A stretch of 64,000 nucleotides of DNA from an uncultured Bacilli bacterium (GTDB lineage: Bacteria > Bacillota_I > Bacilli_A > ML615J-28 > CAG-313): contig CAKONV010000009.1 of assembly GCA_934098295.1 (NCBI GenBank), forward strand, positions 1 through 64,000. Reading direction: 5' to 3'. Shown here piece by piece: positions 1-8,485 of this stretch. The notes beneath the pieces are model-generated. The model searched no databases. It worked only from the letters and a program-made list of their open reading frames with translations, and was not told the origin of the DNA. Numbering within the stretch: position 1 is the stretch's first letter; every line of letters starts with the position of its first letter. The position numbers and the translations under genes are program-made.

Positions 1-114
1 TAACAAATCACCCTATCTTTTACACTAGCATTTTATCAAGTTTAGAGATAATTTGTCAAGAGAATAGATAAGATTTTGTTACTATATGGTTGATAATTAA
101 ATAAAATATATTTT

Positions 115-1908
115 TTATTTGTTTTTTTCTACATATAGTTCTTTTTGAGTTTGGAATAATTTATAATATTTACCCTTTTTTTCTAGAAGTTGTTGATGAT
201 TTCCTTTTTCTACAAAGGAGCCATTTTCTAGTAGATAGATTGTTTTAGCATCCACTACACTTGATAGTCTATGGGAAATTATTATAATGGTTTTGTTTTT
301 GGCCTCGTTCATTATAAGGCGATTTATTTTTTCTTCTGATAATGGGTCTAAGGAAGCTGTTGCTTCATCTAATATATATATCGATGCATCGCTTGCTAGT
401 ACTCTAGCAATAGCTATTTTTTGAGCTTCACCTATAGATAATGAAAAGCCATTTTTATCAAATTCTTTGGTTACTAAGGTATATATACCTTTTTCTTGAT
501 TTTTTACTTTTTCGTATAAACCTACTTTTTTTATTGCTTCAATGACTTTTGTTTCATCATCTTTTGATTCTACTTTTCGCATTAAAACATTTTCCGCAAT
601 CGTAGTAGCATAGATTTGATAATCTTGAAAAATAGCAGCCATATTTTTTCTAATTAATTCTTTATTATATTTCTCATAGGATTTACCATTGTAATAAATT
701 ACACCTTTGGTTGGTTTGTAAAAGCCTAATATAAGTTTTATTAAAGTCGTTTTACCACTACCGTTTAGTCCCACTATAGCAATATGATTATTTTTTAATA
801 GGGTTAGATTAAGGTTTTTCAAGACTTCTTTTTCGGTATTATTATATTTAAATGTTATGTTCTTCAATTCGATTTTTTTAAAGTCTTTAGGTTCATCTTT
901 CTTTTGTTGTTCTTTTCCTTTATAATCTACAACCCATAAGAAATCATCTATATATAAGGCATTTTCTCTTAAAGAGACAAAGATTAAGCCAACTCTCGTT
1001 ATTGTTTGAGAAAATTGAAGAGTAGCGTTAATTAATGATGAAAAATTAGCAATGGATATAATGTTTTTAAATAATTGATATCCTAAATATAGGTATGTTA
1101 TAGCTTGTGTAAAAAGGGTAGTAGCAATTGTTGATAGGTTTTGATATTTTAAAGATTGTTTTTCGTATTTAACATTTCTTTGTTCAATTGTTTTAGCATT
1201 ATCGATATATTTATCTATTAGCATTGATGAGGCATTTGTTACTTTTAAGGTTGGTGCATAACGTGATAAGTAAAAGGTTCTGTTTACATACAATGAAAAT
1301 CGGTAATCATTTTCACTTTTCTTAAATAGTTTGTACATTATTTTGCTGGCTTTTGTAAGGAACAAGATTGATATAATTGATGAAGAAAGTATTAAAATAA
1401 TCAAGATTGGGCTAATAATTGTAATATATGCAGCAATGGATATTGCCACAAAGATTGATGATATGAAATCTAAAAAGGTTTGAAAAACACGAAAACCACG
1501 GCCTTGACTATCCCTAAAGGCTAAAGAGAAACGGTTAAAGAAAACGGGATTATCATATTCTTCCATATCAACTTGTTTTGCCTTTAAGTAAAAATACTTT
1601 TGAATCTTTTTTATATATATATTCTTTTGTTTTGGTAAAAGATATTCTTCATATAAGCTTTTAATGAGTAACGATATTATTTGAACAATAACTATTGTTA
1701 CTAGTTGTTTTATCAAATCATTTAAACTACTACCACTAATAATTAGTTCTAGACCTTTAGATATTAGGTATACTTTACTTAGGCTTAGAATTATTGTTGA
1801 TAATATATAAAATATTGATAGCGGTAAAAGAAGAGGACAAAAAGAAAAAACAATTTTCAATAATTTAAAGTTTTTACTAAATATATTTAGAGGTTTTTTA
1901 TTGTTCAT
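115..1908 (-). CDS. ABC exporter half-transporter (permease-ATPase)
   Basis: This 597-residue protein joins an N-terminal membrane domain (hydrophobic stretches within about residues 20-330) to a C-terminal ATPase. Visible motifs are Walker A GLNGSGKTTL (about residue 380), signature SIGEAQ in place of LSGGQ, Walker B IYILDEATASLD and switch region ISHRLSS, so the catalytic Glu and His are present. It should export a substrate using ATP; the substrate cannot be read from sequence. Its start overlaps the end of the preceding exporter gene by 11 bases and has an AGGAGG SD 8 bases upstream, so the two are translationally linked and probably form a heterodimer. It is the last gene of the operon that begins with the sigma factor at 5387. 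Confidence 0.93.
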   Translation of the reverse strand: MNNKKPLNIFSKNFKLLKIVFSFCPLLLPLSIFYILSTIILSLSKVYLISKGLELIISGSSLNDLIKQLVTIVIVQIISLLIKSLYEEYLLPKQKNIYIKKIQKYFYLKAKQVDMEEYDNPVFFNRFSLAFRDSQGRGFRVFQTFLDFISSIFVAISIAAYITIISPILIILILSSSIISILFLTKASKIMYKLFKKSENDYRFSLYVNRTFYLSRYAPTLKVTNASSMLIDKYIDNAKTIEQRNVKYEKQSLKYQNLSTIATTLFTQAITYLYLGYQLFKNIISIANFSSLINATLQFSQTITRVGLIFVSLRENALYIDDFLWVVDYKGKEQQKKDEPKDFKKIELKNITFKYNNTEKEVLKNLNLTLLKNNHIAIVGLNGSGKTTLIKLILGFYKPTKGVIYYNGKSYEKYNKELIRKNMAAIFQDYQIYATTIAENVLMRKVESKDDETKVIEAIKKVGLYEKVKNQEKGIYTLVTKEFDKNGFSLSIGEAQKIAIARVLASDASIYILDEATASLDPLSEEKINRLIMNEAKNKTIIIISHRLSSVVDAKTIYLLENGSFVEKGNHQQLLEKKGKYYKLFQTQKELYVEKNK

Positions 1909-3679
1909 TATCTTTTCCTCCTAAATATTTATAAGCTTGTGAAGAAAACATTTTTTTATAAAGTCCATTTTTTTCCATTAATTGGTCATGGGTTCCACAT
2001 TCTAAAATTTTGCCACTACCAAATAAATATATATAATCAGCATTGATAGTTGTTGTAAGACGATGGGAAATAAAAATTATGGTTTTATTTTTGCCTAAAA
2101 GGCTAATTCTTTCATATATCTTTTCCTCAGCTATAGGGTCTAAAGCACTACTTGGTTCATCTAATATTAGTAAACTATAATCTCCAGCATAAGCTCTTGC
2201 TATGGAAAGTTTTTGAGCTTGTCCAACGGAAAAGACAATTCCATCTTTATCAAATTCTTTAGTAACTATGGTGTTAATTCCTTGAGGTAGTTTGTCTATA
2301 TCTTCTTTTAATCCTGCAAATTCTAAAGCTTCTTCTATTTTTTTTATATCTTCTTTTGTTTCTACTTTTCTAAGTAATACGTTTTCCGCAATGGTACAGG
2401 CGAAAATATCTATATTTTGAAAAACAGCTCCTATTTCTTTACGTAAAGATTTAGGATTTATTTCTTTATAATTTAGATTATTAAAATATATATCACCATC
2501 ACTTATATCATATAGTCTTAAAAGTAATTTAACTAAAGTACTCTTACCAGCTCCATTACTACCAACGATTGCGATATGATCACCTTTTTTGATTTTCATG
2601 TTGATATTTTCTAATTGGTAAGATTCTTTTGTATATGAAAAACTAACATTCTTTAATTCTATTTCTTCAATTTTGCCAACTTCTTTCCCTCTATCTTGTT
2701 CAATTGTTCCTTTCATTTTTAATAGTTCAAAAGGAATTTTACATTCTATGACACTATTTTGAATAGTTCCAATTGACCTTACAATGGAAGCTATAAGAGT
2801 AGAAATTGTTGTTGCTGCTACGGATAAAGAAGTAATATTAGCTATCGTATTATTATCAATAGTGCCATTTTGATAGGCAATGACAATGATTAAGAAAGGA
2901 TATAATAAAAGGAGTAAAAGATTAGAAATAAAGGCTAAAATAGCTTTAGGAATGAAATATTTATCTGTAGCTTTTATTATTTCATCATGTGCTTCATTAT
3001 TTTTTTCTACTAGTAATTCATCAAGATCTGTCATTTTCAATTCGGCCATTGAATCTTTTAAAGAAAAAATACGATTGTTGTATTTTATCATTCGTCGATA
3101 AGGTCTCTTTTTAGTTGTCCAAATATATTGCAACTTACTTGAAAAATATCTTAAAATACCAAAAATAATGGCTATTAACAAAGCTATTAAAATAACATTT
3201 ACTCCAACTTCCCTAAATGCTAAAAATAAACTAGCACTCATAATTAAGGTTCTAATAAGAGAGAAAAGACCATCGGCAGTGTCATATATATTTTCTACAC
3301 TATCTTCTAATGCTCTTGTATAATCATTTAAAAAGGCTGGATTTTCATGATAGGCATAGTCAATATTTGCTAAGTGACGATAAAACATTATTGATTCTTT
3401 TACTAAAAACATTCTTCTAATATGTCTAAAAAACATATTTAAAAAGTTATCAATTACGTAAAGAAGTCCTAATATTAGAAAGGATATACCGATTAAAAGA
3501 ACTAAGTTATATACTTCTAAATTATTGTTATAATAAATTACGATTTTTTTAACTAAAAAAACGGGAAGGTAGGATTCCACCACTCCCGTTACAATTGATA
3601 ATGTCATAACGATAAGATATGATGGATACATTCTGATTAATTCTTTGCAGGATCTAAATACATCTTTTATTTGTCCCAT
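1898..3679 (-). CDS. ABC exporter half-transporter (permease-ATPase), partner of the next gene
   Basis: This 593-residue half-transporter has the same layout as its neighbour. The membrane domain covers about residues 20-320, followed by an ATPase with Walker A GSNGAGKSTL, signature SVGQAQ, Walker B LLILDEPSSALD and switch ISHRLTT. Both halves depart from the LSGGQ signature, but each keeps the Walker B Glu, so neither site looks dead. The gene follows the DUF3800 gene by 10 bases and overlaps the next exporter gene by 11, so the proteins are probably made together as a heterodimer. The family exports peptides, lipids or drugs. The sigma factor at the head of the operon suggests an envelope or stress role, which is inference. 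Confidence 0.92.
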   Translation of the reverse strand: MGQIKDVFRSCKELIRMYPSYLIVMTLSIVTGVVESYLPVFLVKKIVIYYNNNLEVYNLVLLIGISFLILGLLYVIDNFLNMFFRHIRRMFLVKESIMFYRHLANIDYAYHENPAFLNDYTRALEDSVENIYDTADGLFSLIRTLIMSASLFLAFREVGVNVILIALLIAIIFGILRYFSSKLQYIWTTKKRPYRRMIKYNNRIFSLKDSMAELKMTDLDELLVEKNNEAHDEIIKATDKYFIPKAILAFISNLLLLLLYPFLIIVIAYQNGTIDNNTIANITSLSVAATTISTLIASIVRSIGTIQNSVIECKIPFELLKMKGTIEQDRGKEVGKIEEIELKNVSFSYTKESYQLENINMKIKKGDHIAIVGSNGAGKSTLVKLLLRLYDISDGDIYFNNLNYKEINPKSLRKEIGAVFQNIDIFACTIAENVLLRKVETKEDIKKIEEALEFAGLKEDIDKLPQGINTIVTKEFDKDGIVFSVGQAQKLSIARAYAGDYSLLILDEPSSALDPIAEEKIYERISLLGKNKTIIFISHRLTTTINADYIYLFGSGKILECGTHDQLMEKNGLYKKMFSSQAYKYLGGKDNEQ

Positions 3680-3689
3680 ATCTTACTCC

Positions 3690-4379
3690 TTAAATTTCTT
3701 TTGGATAATACATTATATCTTTAACATATCTTTTTTCAATTAATTCGGTAAAAACGCCATCGTATTTTTTATTATCTTTTAAATATGAATAATAGAAGTT
3801 AGAGAAAAAGTCACTTAATTGAATTAAAAAATTATCTTTAGAATCATAGTAACTAACATTGATACTTTTTACCAAACTTTCTTTAATTCTTAACTCAATA
3901 TTTAAATGATCTTCTAGCGAGTTAATTTGTATTTTTTTTAAATTTCTATCATCAACATCTATTAAATAATCATCATATGGTAAAGTACCTGCTTGTAGGT
4001 TATTTTTTAAAATTGTTTCAATTAAATAGTTAAAGGTTTGAGAAATATTTTTGTTTTCTTTTTCACCTATTTTTGAATTATAGACATGAATATAGTATAA
4101 TTCAAAAAGATGACCATTCCCTAAAAAGCGAACAAATTTGCGTCTTAAAGTTGGGGATAGGCTAGAACCTTTAATTTCTTGGAAGGTTCCATTTTTAAAA
4201 ATCTTATTCCTTGAATCAGCTTTAAGAATAGCTTCATAGTTATCAATTATGAATCTTCGCATTATTTTTCTTAAGTTTGTTAGATCTTTTACTCTTACTA
4301 AACAAATAATAAAATCTGGTATTGTTGAAGAGTGTTCTTTGGTTAAAGATCCCGATTCATCAATGAAAAAATATTCCAT
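3690..4379 (-). CDS. DUF3800 family protein
   Basis: This 229-residue protein starts FFIDESGSL, the hallmark of the DUF3800 family, whose members are predicted to have an RNase H-like fold with acidic active-site residues. A late QLSDFFSNF segment matches the family's conserved second Asp region near the C-terminus. DUF3800 proteins are often found near mobile or defence genes, but their activity is not established. The start codon shares one base with the stop of the upstream membrane protein gene (TAATG), a coupling that places it inside the sigma/exporter operon. There is no signal peptide, so it should be cytoplasmic. Confidence 0.8.
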   Translation of the reverse strand: MEYFFIDESGSLTKEHSSTIPDFIICLVRVKDLTNLRKIMRRFIIDNYEAILKADSRNKIFKNGTFQEIKGSSLSPTLRRKFVRFLGNGHLFELYYIHVYNSKIGEKENKNISQTFNYLIETILKNNLQAGTLPYDDYLIDVDDRNLKKIQINSLEDHLNIELRIKESLVKSINVSYYDSKDNFLIQLSDFFSNFYYSYLKDNKKYDGVFTELIEKRYVKDIMYYPKEI

Positions 4380-4843
4380 TATTCTACGTTTTCCTTTACA
4401 ATACTTTCTAGTAATTCCTTTTTGGCTTTTACATCTTTTACTTGTTTAACTGAATAAATTTTGTTTTTGCATCTTATAACTAAGGATGCTTGATAAAAAA
4501 GAATGAATTCATTTAAGTATGTACCTACATCTATTTTTTCAACGTCATCAAATTTTATTACTTCAAATCTTTTATTACCTACATATACCTTAAAGCCTTC
4601 TTTTATTTTATAAATTAAAACTTTTGGTAATTTGATATTGTTAATTAAATCTTTTAGAGTTATAAAGAAAAAATATATGCCTACTATTACTAAGCCAATT
4701 AAAATTATTTTAACGGATACATTGTATTTTTTAAAGGTTGTAATTCGATATATACATACTCCAATTAAACTCATTATTAAAAGAAGTAAAATAATACTAC
4801 CAATGGTTGCTTTGTTTTCTTTTCTAACAAGGGGTTCACTCAT
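4379..4843 (-). CDS. Small two-helix membrane protein, possible anti-sigma partner
   Basis: I do not recognise this family. The 154-residue protein has two membrane segments near the N-terminus (around the IILLLLIMSLIGVCIY and IILIGLVIVGIYFFF stretches), then a soluble C-terminal part of about 85 residues rich in beta-forming residues, reminiscent of bacterial PH-like domains. I chose the ATG at 4843, which has AGAAGG 10 bases upstream. The longer frame starts at a TTG at 4879 without an SD and would overlap the sigma gene. Sitting directly after an ECF-type sigma gene is the usual place for an anti-sigma factor, but no known anti-sigma motif is visible, so that role is only a suggestion. Confidence 0.7.
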   Translation of the reverse strand: MSEPLVRKENKATIGSIILLLLIMSLIGVCIYRITTFKKYNVSVKIILIGLVIVGIYFFFITLKDLINNIKLPKVLIYKIKEGFKVYVGNKRFEVIKFDDVEKIDVGTYLNEFILFYQASLVIRCKNKIYSVKQVKDVKAKKELLESIVKENVE

Positions 4844-4865
4844 TTTTTCTTTACCTTCTTTTTTA

Positions 4866-5387
4866 TTAATATTTTTCAAAAATAAATTGCAATGATTTTT
4901 TCATTTTGCTTTGTAAATAATAGATTCTATTGATGTTTACATTCATCATTTTAGCTGTTTCTTTAACATCGAACCCTTCGATTATTAAATGGATAAATAC
5001 TTCTCTTTCATCACCAGTTAGATAAGCCATGGCTTTTTCCATTCTTTCATCCTTTTCTTTGGTAGCACCAAAAATCATTTCCGTTTCAGGGGTTATTTCG
5101 AAAGAAACTTCTTTATTGCTTTTTATGATACCATTAACAGCAATGTTGTGAGCAATCGTACTTACCCAAGCTTTAAAATTCGTACCTACTGTGTAGTTTG
5201 TTTTAATTTTATCAATTACTTTTAAATAGGTATCTTGAACATAATCATCAATCAAGCTTTTGTTTTTTACTACTAAATAAATTGTATAATATACATTTTT
5301 GTAAGTTTCTTCATACAAAGTAACAAAGGCTTCTTGGTTACCGTTTATGTATTCTTCTACGTACTTTTCTAATTCTTTTGAGTTCAT
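4866..5387 (-). CDS. ECF-like RNA polymerase sigma factor
   Basis: This 173-residue protein has sigma-70 region 2 at about residues 15-85 (LYEETYKNVYYTIYLVVKN, then DDYVQDTYLKV) and a region 4 helix-turn-helix at about 120-170 (LTGDEREVFIHLIIEGFDVK, ETAKMMNVNINRIYYLQSKM). It lacks regions 1 and 3, as ECF sigma factors do. It would direct RNA polymerase to a small regulon. An AGGGG SD precedes the ATG. It heads the operon down to position 115, so it may control its own operon, yet the visible promoter looks like a housekeeping extended -10 type. The signal it responds to is unknown. Confidence 0.88.
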   Translation of the reverse strand: MNSKELEKYVEEYINGNQEAFVTLYEETYKNVYYTIYLVVKNKSLIDDYVQDTYLKVIDKIKTNYTVGTNFKAWVSTIAHNIAVNGIIKSNKEVSFEITPETEMIFGATKEKDERMEKAMAYLTGDEREVFIHLIIEGFDVKETAKMMNVNINRIYYLQSKMKKSLQFIFEKY

Positions 5388-5463
5388 ATTTTACCCCTAT
5401 CTTTATTTAAATATCGTTTGGTATTATATATAATTATTTTTTTATTTATCATTATCTACCGTT

Positions 5464-5492
5464 ATTTTATCATAATTTTTATTAAATTGCAA
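5464..5492 (-). promoter_or_regulatory. Promoter of the sigma factor/exporter operon
   Basis: On the minus strand TTGCAA (5487-5492) and TAAAAT (5464-5469) are separated by 17 bases, with TGA directly before the -10 (extended -10). The predicted start is near 5457, about 70 bases before the sigma gene. The same TTGCAA-17-TGATAAAAT arrangement occurs before the giant gene at 37.1 kb. Confidence 0.6.
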
Positions 5493-5507
5493 AAATTAAT
5501 ACTTTTT

Positions 5508-5540
5508 AAAAAAAGAACCTGGTACCTTATTACCAGATTC
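5508..5540 (-). terminator. Terminator after the HtrA-like protease
   Basis: The stem GAATCTGGTA / TACCAGGTTC (5515-5524 with 5531-5540) contains one G-U/A-C type mismatch. On the minus strand it is followed by seven T. It lies 18 bases after the stop of the protease gene. Confidence 0.8.
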
Positions 5541-5557
5541 TTCCTATAAAATCTATC

Positions 5558-6529
5558 TTAAGCGTTATATGCTCTTTCCGTAGTTGTTGTATAACTAATT
5601 GTTAAGTTTTTGTTAGTATTTACACTTTTTATGTAATCTATTATAACGTAACTAGGGATAGCATATCCTAGTGCTTCTGATGCTTGGGTTACAATTTTAA
5701 ATGAATTTATGCCAATAACAGCACCATAACTGTTACATAATGGACCCCCAGAATTACCGGAATTGATAGCAGCATCAGTTTGAATAGCCTTAATGATTTT
5801 ATTATCTTCCTTAAATAGTCGATATGGTGCAGAAACAATTCCTTTAGTCACGGACATTCCATAGCCATTGGCATTACCTATAGCGATAGCTGTTTCTCCA
5901 TAATATAATTTAATGGCATCACTATTTTTATATTCTTCACTAGTTGGATCTGTTAAATTAAAGAAAGTAACATGTTGCAAGTTTTCAATATTAGAAACAT
6001 CCATTTTTAAGATTGCTAAATCAATTGAAGTATCATAATCTACTAACTCTGCTTTAAAAGTTACATCACTATCAGCATAATTTAGTCTAATATCACGGCT
6101 TGTATATTCTAAGTCCTTGTATTCATCTTCATCTTCAATGGTAACTACATGAGCATTAGTTACAACATATCCTTCATCATTAATTAAAAATCCTGTTGCT
6201 AAACAACTTTCAGCATTGGATACTTTTTGAGAATGGCCCATACCAAAAGGATACATACTAACTGTATACGTATAAGTATAAGAGATAGTACAACTAATTT
6301 CTAGAGTAGAAGGAAGAACAATACTTGATACAACCATAGCTACATCATCAGAAGTAATACTAGAATATGATGGAATAGTTGGAAAATCAATAACATAAGT
6401 AGAGTTAGGATCACTTGAGGTTTTTCCATCATTTTTAGAAGCACCAAAAGAACCCTTTACACAACTAGATAGTGTGAAAGTTAATACAAGACAACATAAA
6501 CATAAAAATACATTAAATGCTTTTTTCAT
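5558..6529 (-). CDS. HtrA/DegP-like trypsin-family serine protease, lipoprotein
   Basis: This 323-residue secreted lipoprotein has signal peptide MKKAFNVFLCLCCL... ending in lipobox LSSC (lipid Cys23), then a trypsin-like domain. The full triad is visible: His127 in TNAHVV, Asp170 in SIDLAIL, Ser260 in GNSGGPL. It should degrade or trim misfolded proteins outside the membrane. Unlike classical HtrA it has no PDZ domain; the chain ends about 60 residues after the active Ser. A Ser/Thr/Tyr-rich linker at about 24-90 joins lipid anchor to protease. The start has SD AGAGGTG. It is a single-gene unit with its own terminator. Confidence 0.92.
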   Translation of the reverse strand: MKKAFNVFLCLCCLVLTFTLSSCVKGSFGASKNDGKTSSDPNSTYVIDFPTIPSYSSITSDDVAMVVSSIVLPSTLEISCTISYTYTYTVSMYPFGMGHSQKVSNAESCLATGFLINDEGYVVTNAHVVTIEDEDEYKDLEYTSRDIRLNYADSDVTFKAELVDYDTSIDLAILKMDVSNIENLQHVTFFNLTDPTSEEYKNSDAIKLYYGETAIAIGNANGYGMSVTKGIVSAPYRLFKEDNKIIKAIQTDAAINSGNSGGPLCNSYGAVIGINSFKIVTQASEALGYAIPSYVIIDYIKSVNTNKNLTISYTTTTERAYNA

Positions 6530-6606
6530 TTTTTATTCACCTCTTTGTAAATATTATATATCTTTAATCTAATATTACTATGAAGTTTGGCTAAAAGTTA
6601 TATAAT

Positions 6607-6633
6607 ATTTTATCACTTTTATTCTACTTACAA
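6607..6633 (-). promoter_or_regulatory. Probable promoter of the HtrA-like gene
   Basis: An extended -10 (TGATAAAAT, hexamer at 6607-6612) is preceded by TTGTAA at 6628-6633. The spacer of 15 bases is short, so recognition would lean on the extended -10. Confidence 0.4.
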
Positions 6634-6657
6634 TATATTAACTAAATATTAAAATGA

Positions 6658-7662
6658 CTAATTATCTTTTTTCTTTTTTCTTGCTTGAAGAAAATTAATT
6701 GTCAAAAGAATAATCATGGTTCCAAAAGTAACTAATGTTGAAAAGGCATAAACCGATGGTGTTAAACTTTTTCTACCAATACTTCCATATATCCAAATAG
6801 ATAGGTTATTGAAACCATTACCAGTTGTATAATAACTTACAACAAAATCATCAAAACTCATGGTAAAAGCAAAAAGTAATCCTGAAAAGATTCCTGATTT
6901 AATAGCCGGAACAATTACTTTCAAAAGGGCTTTATAAGGTTTTAATCCTAAATCTAAAGCTGCATCCATCATATTAGAATCTAGTGATTCAATTTTTGGT
7001 AAAACATTTAATATTACATAAGGTATACAAAAATACATATGAGCAATAAGCATTGTTGGAAATCCAAAAATATAATGGAAGCCAGGTATTTTCATAATTA
7101 AGGAAAAGATAAGCATAATACTTATACCCGTTACGATATCAGCATTAAGAAGAGGTATATTATTTAATAGCATTATTTTATTACGTTTTTTTAATCCTAA
7201 ATAATGAATTCCTACAGCGATAAGAGTACCAATAATTGTTGATAAAAGGGTTGCAAAGAAACTAACAATTAAAGTATTTTTAATAGCAGATGTTAAAGAA
7301 GAATTAGCAAACATCTCTTTATACCATTTTAAAGTAAAACCTTTAAAAGAAGAAACAATAGTACTAGAGTTAAATGACTGTAAGGCAATGACAAATATAG
7401 ATAAATAAAGAAGGGCAATGATTAAGACTACAACTACTTTAGAAAATACTTTCCAAACTTTTTTTAGTGTTTTATATTCTTTATATCCATAATCTTCTAA
7501 TCTTGCTACTTCAACACCATTGATGGTTTCTATTTCTTTTTCTTTTTTTATCACTTCTTTAACTCTTTTATCAACCTCTTCTTTTGAAGAAGTTATTTTA
7601 GCAAAAGTTATAGTAAGTGCTATTATGGCGATAATGGTTAGGCAAATTATAATTGTTATCAT
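6658..7662 (-). CDS. potC: Polyamine ABC transporter permease (PotC-like) with N-terminal extension
   Basis: This inner-membrane permease for spermidine/putrescine-type import pairs with PotB and is driven by PotA. The ATPase-contact EAA loop is visible as DAALDLGLKPYKALLKVIVP, and the core has the expected six membrane helices. At 334 residues it is about 70 longer than typical PotC. The extra N-terminus contains one more hydrophobic segment (residues 2-22) followed by a charged helix (about 27-60, rich in Lys and Glu) before the normal first helix. The ATG overlaps the potB stop by four bases (ATGA), which supports the long start. Confidence 0.9.
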   Translation of the reverse strand: MITIIICLTIIAIIALTITFAKITSSKEEVDKRVKEVIKKEKEIETINGVEVARLEDYGYKEYKTLKKVWKVFSKVVVVLIIALLYLSIFVIALQSFNSSTIVSSFKGFTLKWYKEMFANSSLTSAIKNTLIVSFFATLLSTIIGTLIAVGIHYLGLKKRNKIMLLNNIPLLNADIVTGISIMLIFSLIMKIPGFHYIFGFPTMLIAHMYFCIPYVILNVLPKIESLDSNMMDAALDLGLKPYKALLKVIVPAIKSGIFSGLLFAFTMSFDDFVVSYYTTGNGFNNLSIWIYGSIGRKSLTPSVYAFSTLVTFGTMIILLTINFLQARKKKKDN

Positions 7663-8483
7663 AAAAGTGTCTCTCCATTTTTATCAATTTTACTAACTAT
7701 TTTAACTGATACTAAGATTAGAATTAAAATCATCATAGCAAGAAGGGAACCAACATTATAGTTCATATTTTTAAATAGTTGTTCGATAACATTACCAATC
7801 ATTACAACATTGCCTTTGCCAATTATTTCTGGTATAGCGAATCCTGATAAACAAGGAAGGAAAGTCATTATTGAACCGGTTACTATTCCTTTAGCTGACA
7901 TTGGTAAAATTACTTTCCAAAATTTTTTAAAGTCCGTCATGCCCAAATCTAAGGCAGCTTCTTCAATCGAAGCATCTATTTTTTCTAACGAATTATAGAT
8001 AGGCATTATCATAAAAGGAAAATATGTCAAAACAAGTCCGATTATTACTGCTCCAATACTACCTCTAATGGCGATCCCTGATTTTAGGCCCAAGAGGTCA
8101 ACTATAATATTATGAGGTTCCATAATGTTAGCTAAAGCTTCTGTTCTCAGCAAAATATTAGACCACATTGGTAAAACAATAATTATCAAGATTAGAAACT
8201 TATTTTTAAATTTTGATCTAAAAAGATTATATGCTACCATGTAACCTAAAACGATACAAATAGCGGTACTAATTACGGCTAAAAACAGGCTGTTTCTAAA
8301 AGCTATTAATGTTGATGGTTCCTTTAATTGTTTAAAATTTTCTAAAGTAAATCTAATGCCTTCAATATCAGTTCCTTCTGTATCTACAAAAATTAACATA
8401 AACATAATAAGAGCTGGTATTAGGGCTAATATATATAACCAATAAAAATATGGTTTAGCTAATTTTGAAAAACGTTCATTCAT
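7659..8483 (-). CDS. potB: Polyamine ABC transporter permease (PotB-like)
   Basis: This 274-residue membrane protein has about six helices and an EAA loop (EEAALDLGMTDFKKFWKVIL) that docks on PotA. With PotC it forms the import channel for polyamines delivered by PotD. It starts two bases after the potA stop and has SD GAAGG. The order potA-potB-potC is the standard one, but potD is not adjacent; the likely binding protein is 5.4 kb away at 13931-15118. Confidence 0.93.
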   Translation of the reverse strand: MNERFSKLAKPYFYWLYILALIPALIMFMLIFVDTEGTDIEGIRFTLENFKQLKEPSTLIAFRNSLFLAVISTAICIVLGYMVAYNLFRSKFKNKFLILIIIVLPMWSNILLRTEALANIMEPHNIIVDLLGLKSGIAIRGSIGAVIIGLVLTYFPFMIMPIYNSLEKIDASIEEAALDLGMTDFKKFWKVILPMSAKGIVTGSIMTFLPCLSGFAIPEIIGKGNVVMIGNVIEQLFKNMNYNVGSLLAMMILILILVSVKIVSKIDKNGETLL

Positions 8484-8485
8484 AG

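Noticed and set aside
1..114. Possible gene or terminator at the left edge
   Set aside because: No open frame with an SD and no convincing hairpin after the last exporter gene.
4844..4879. Longer frame of the small membrane protein starting at a TTG
   Set aside because: No SD, overlap with the sigma gene, and a good AGAAGG-ATG 36 bases further in.
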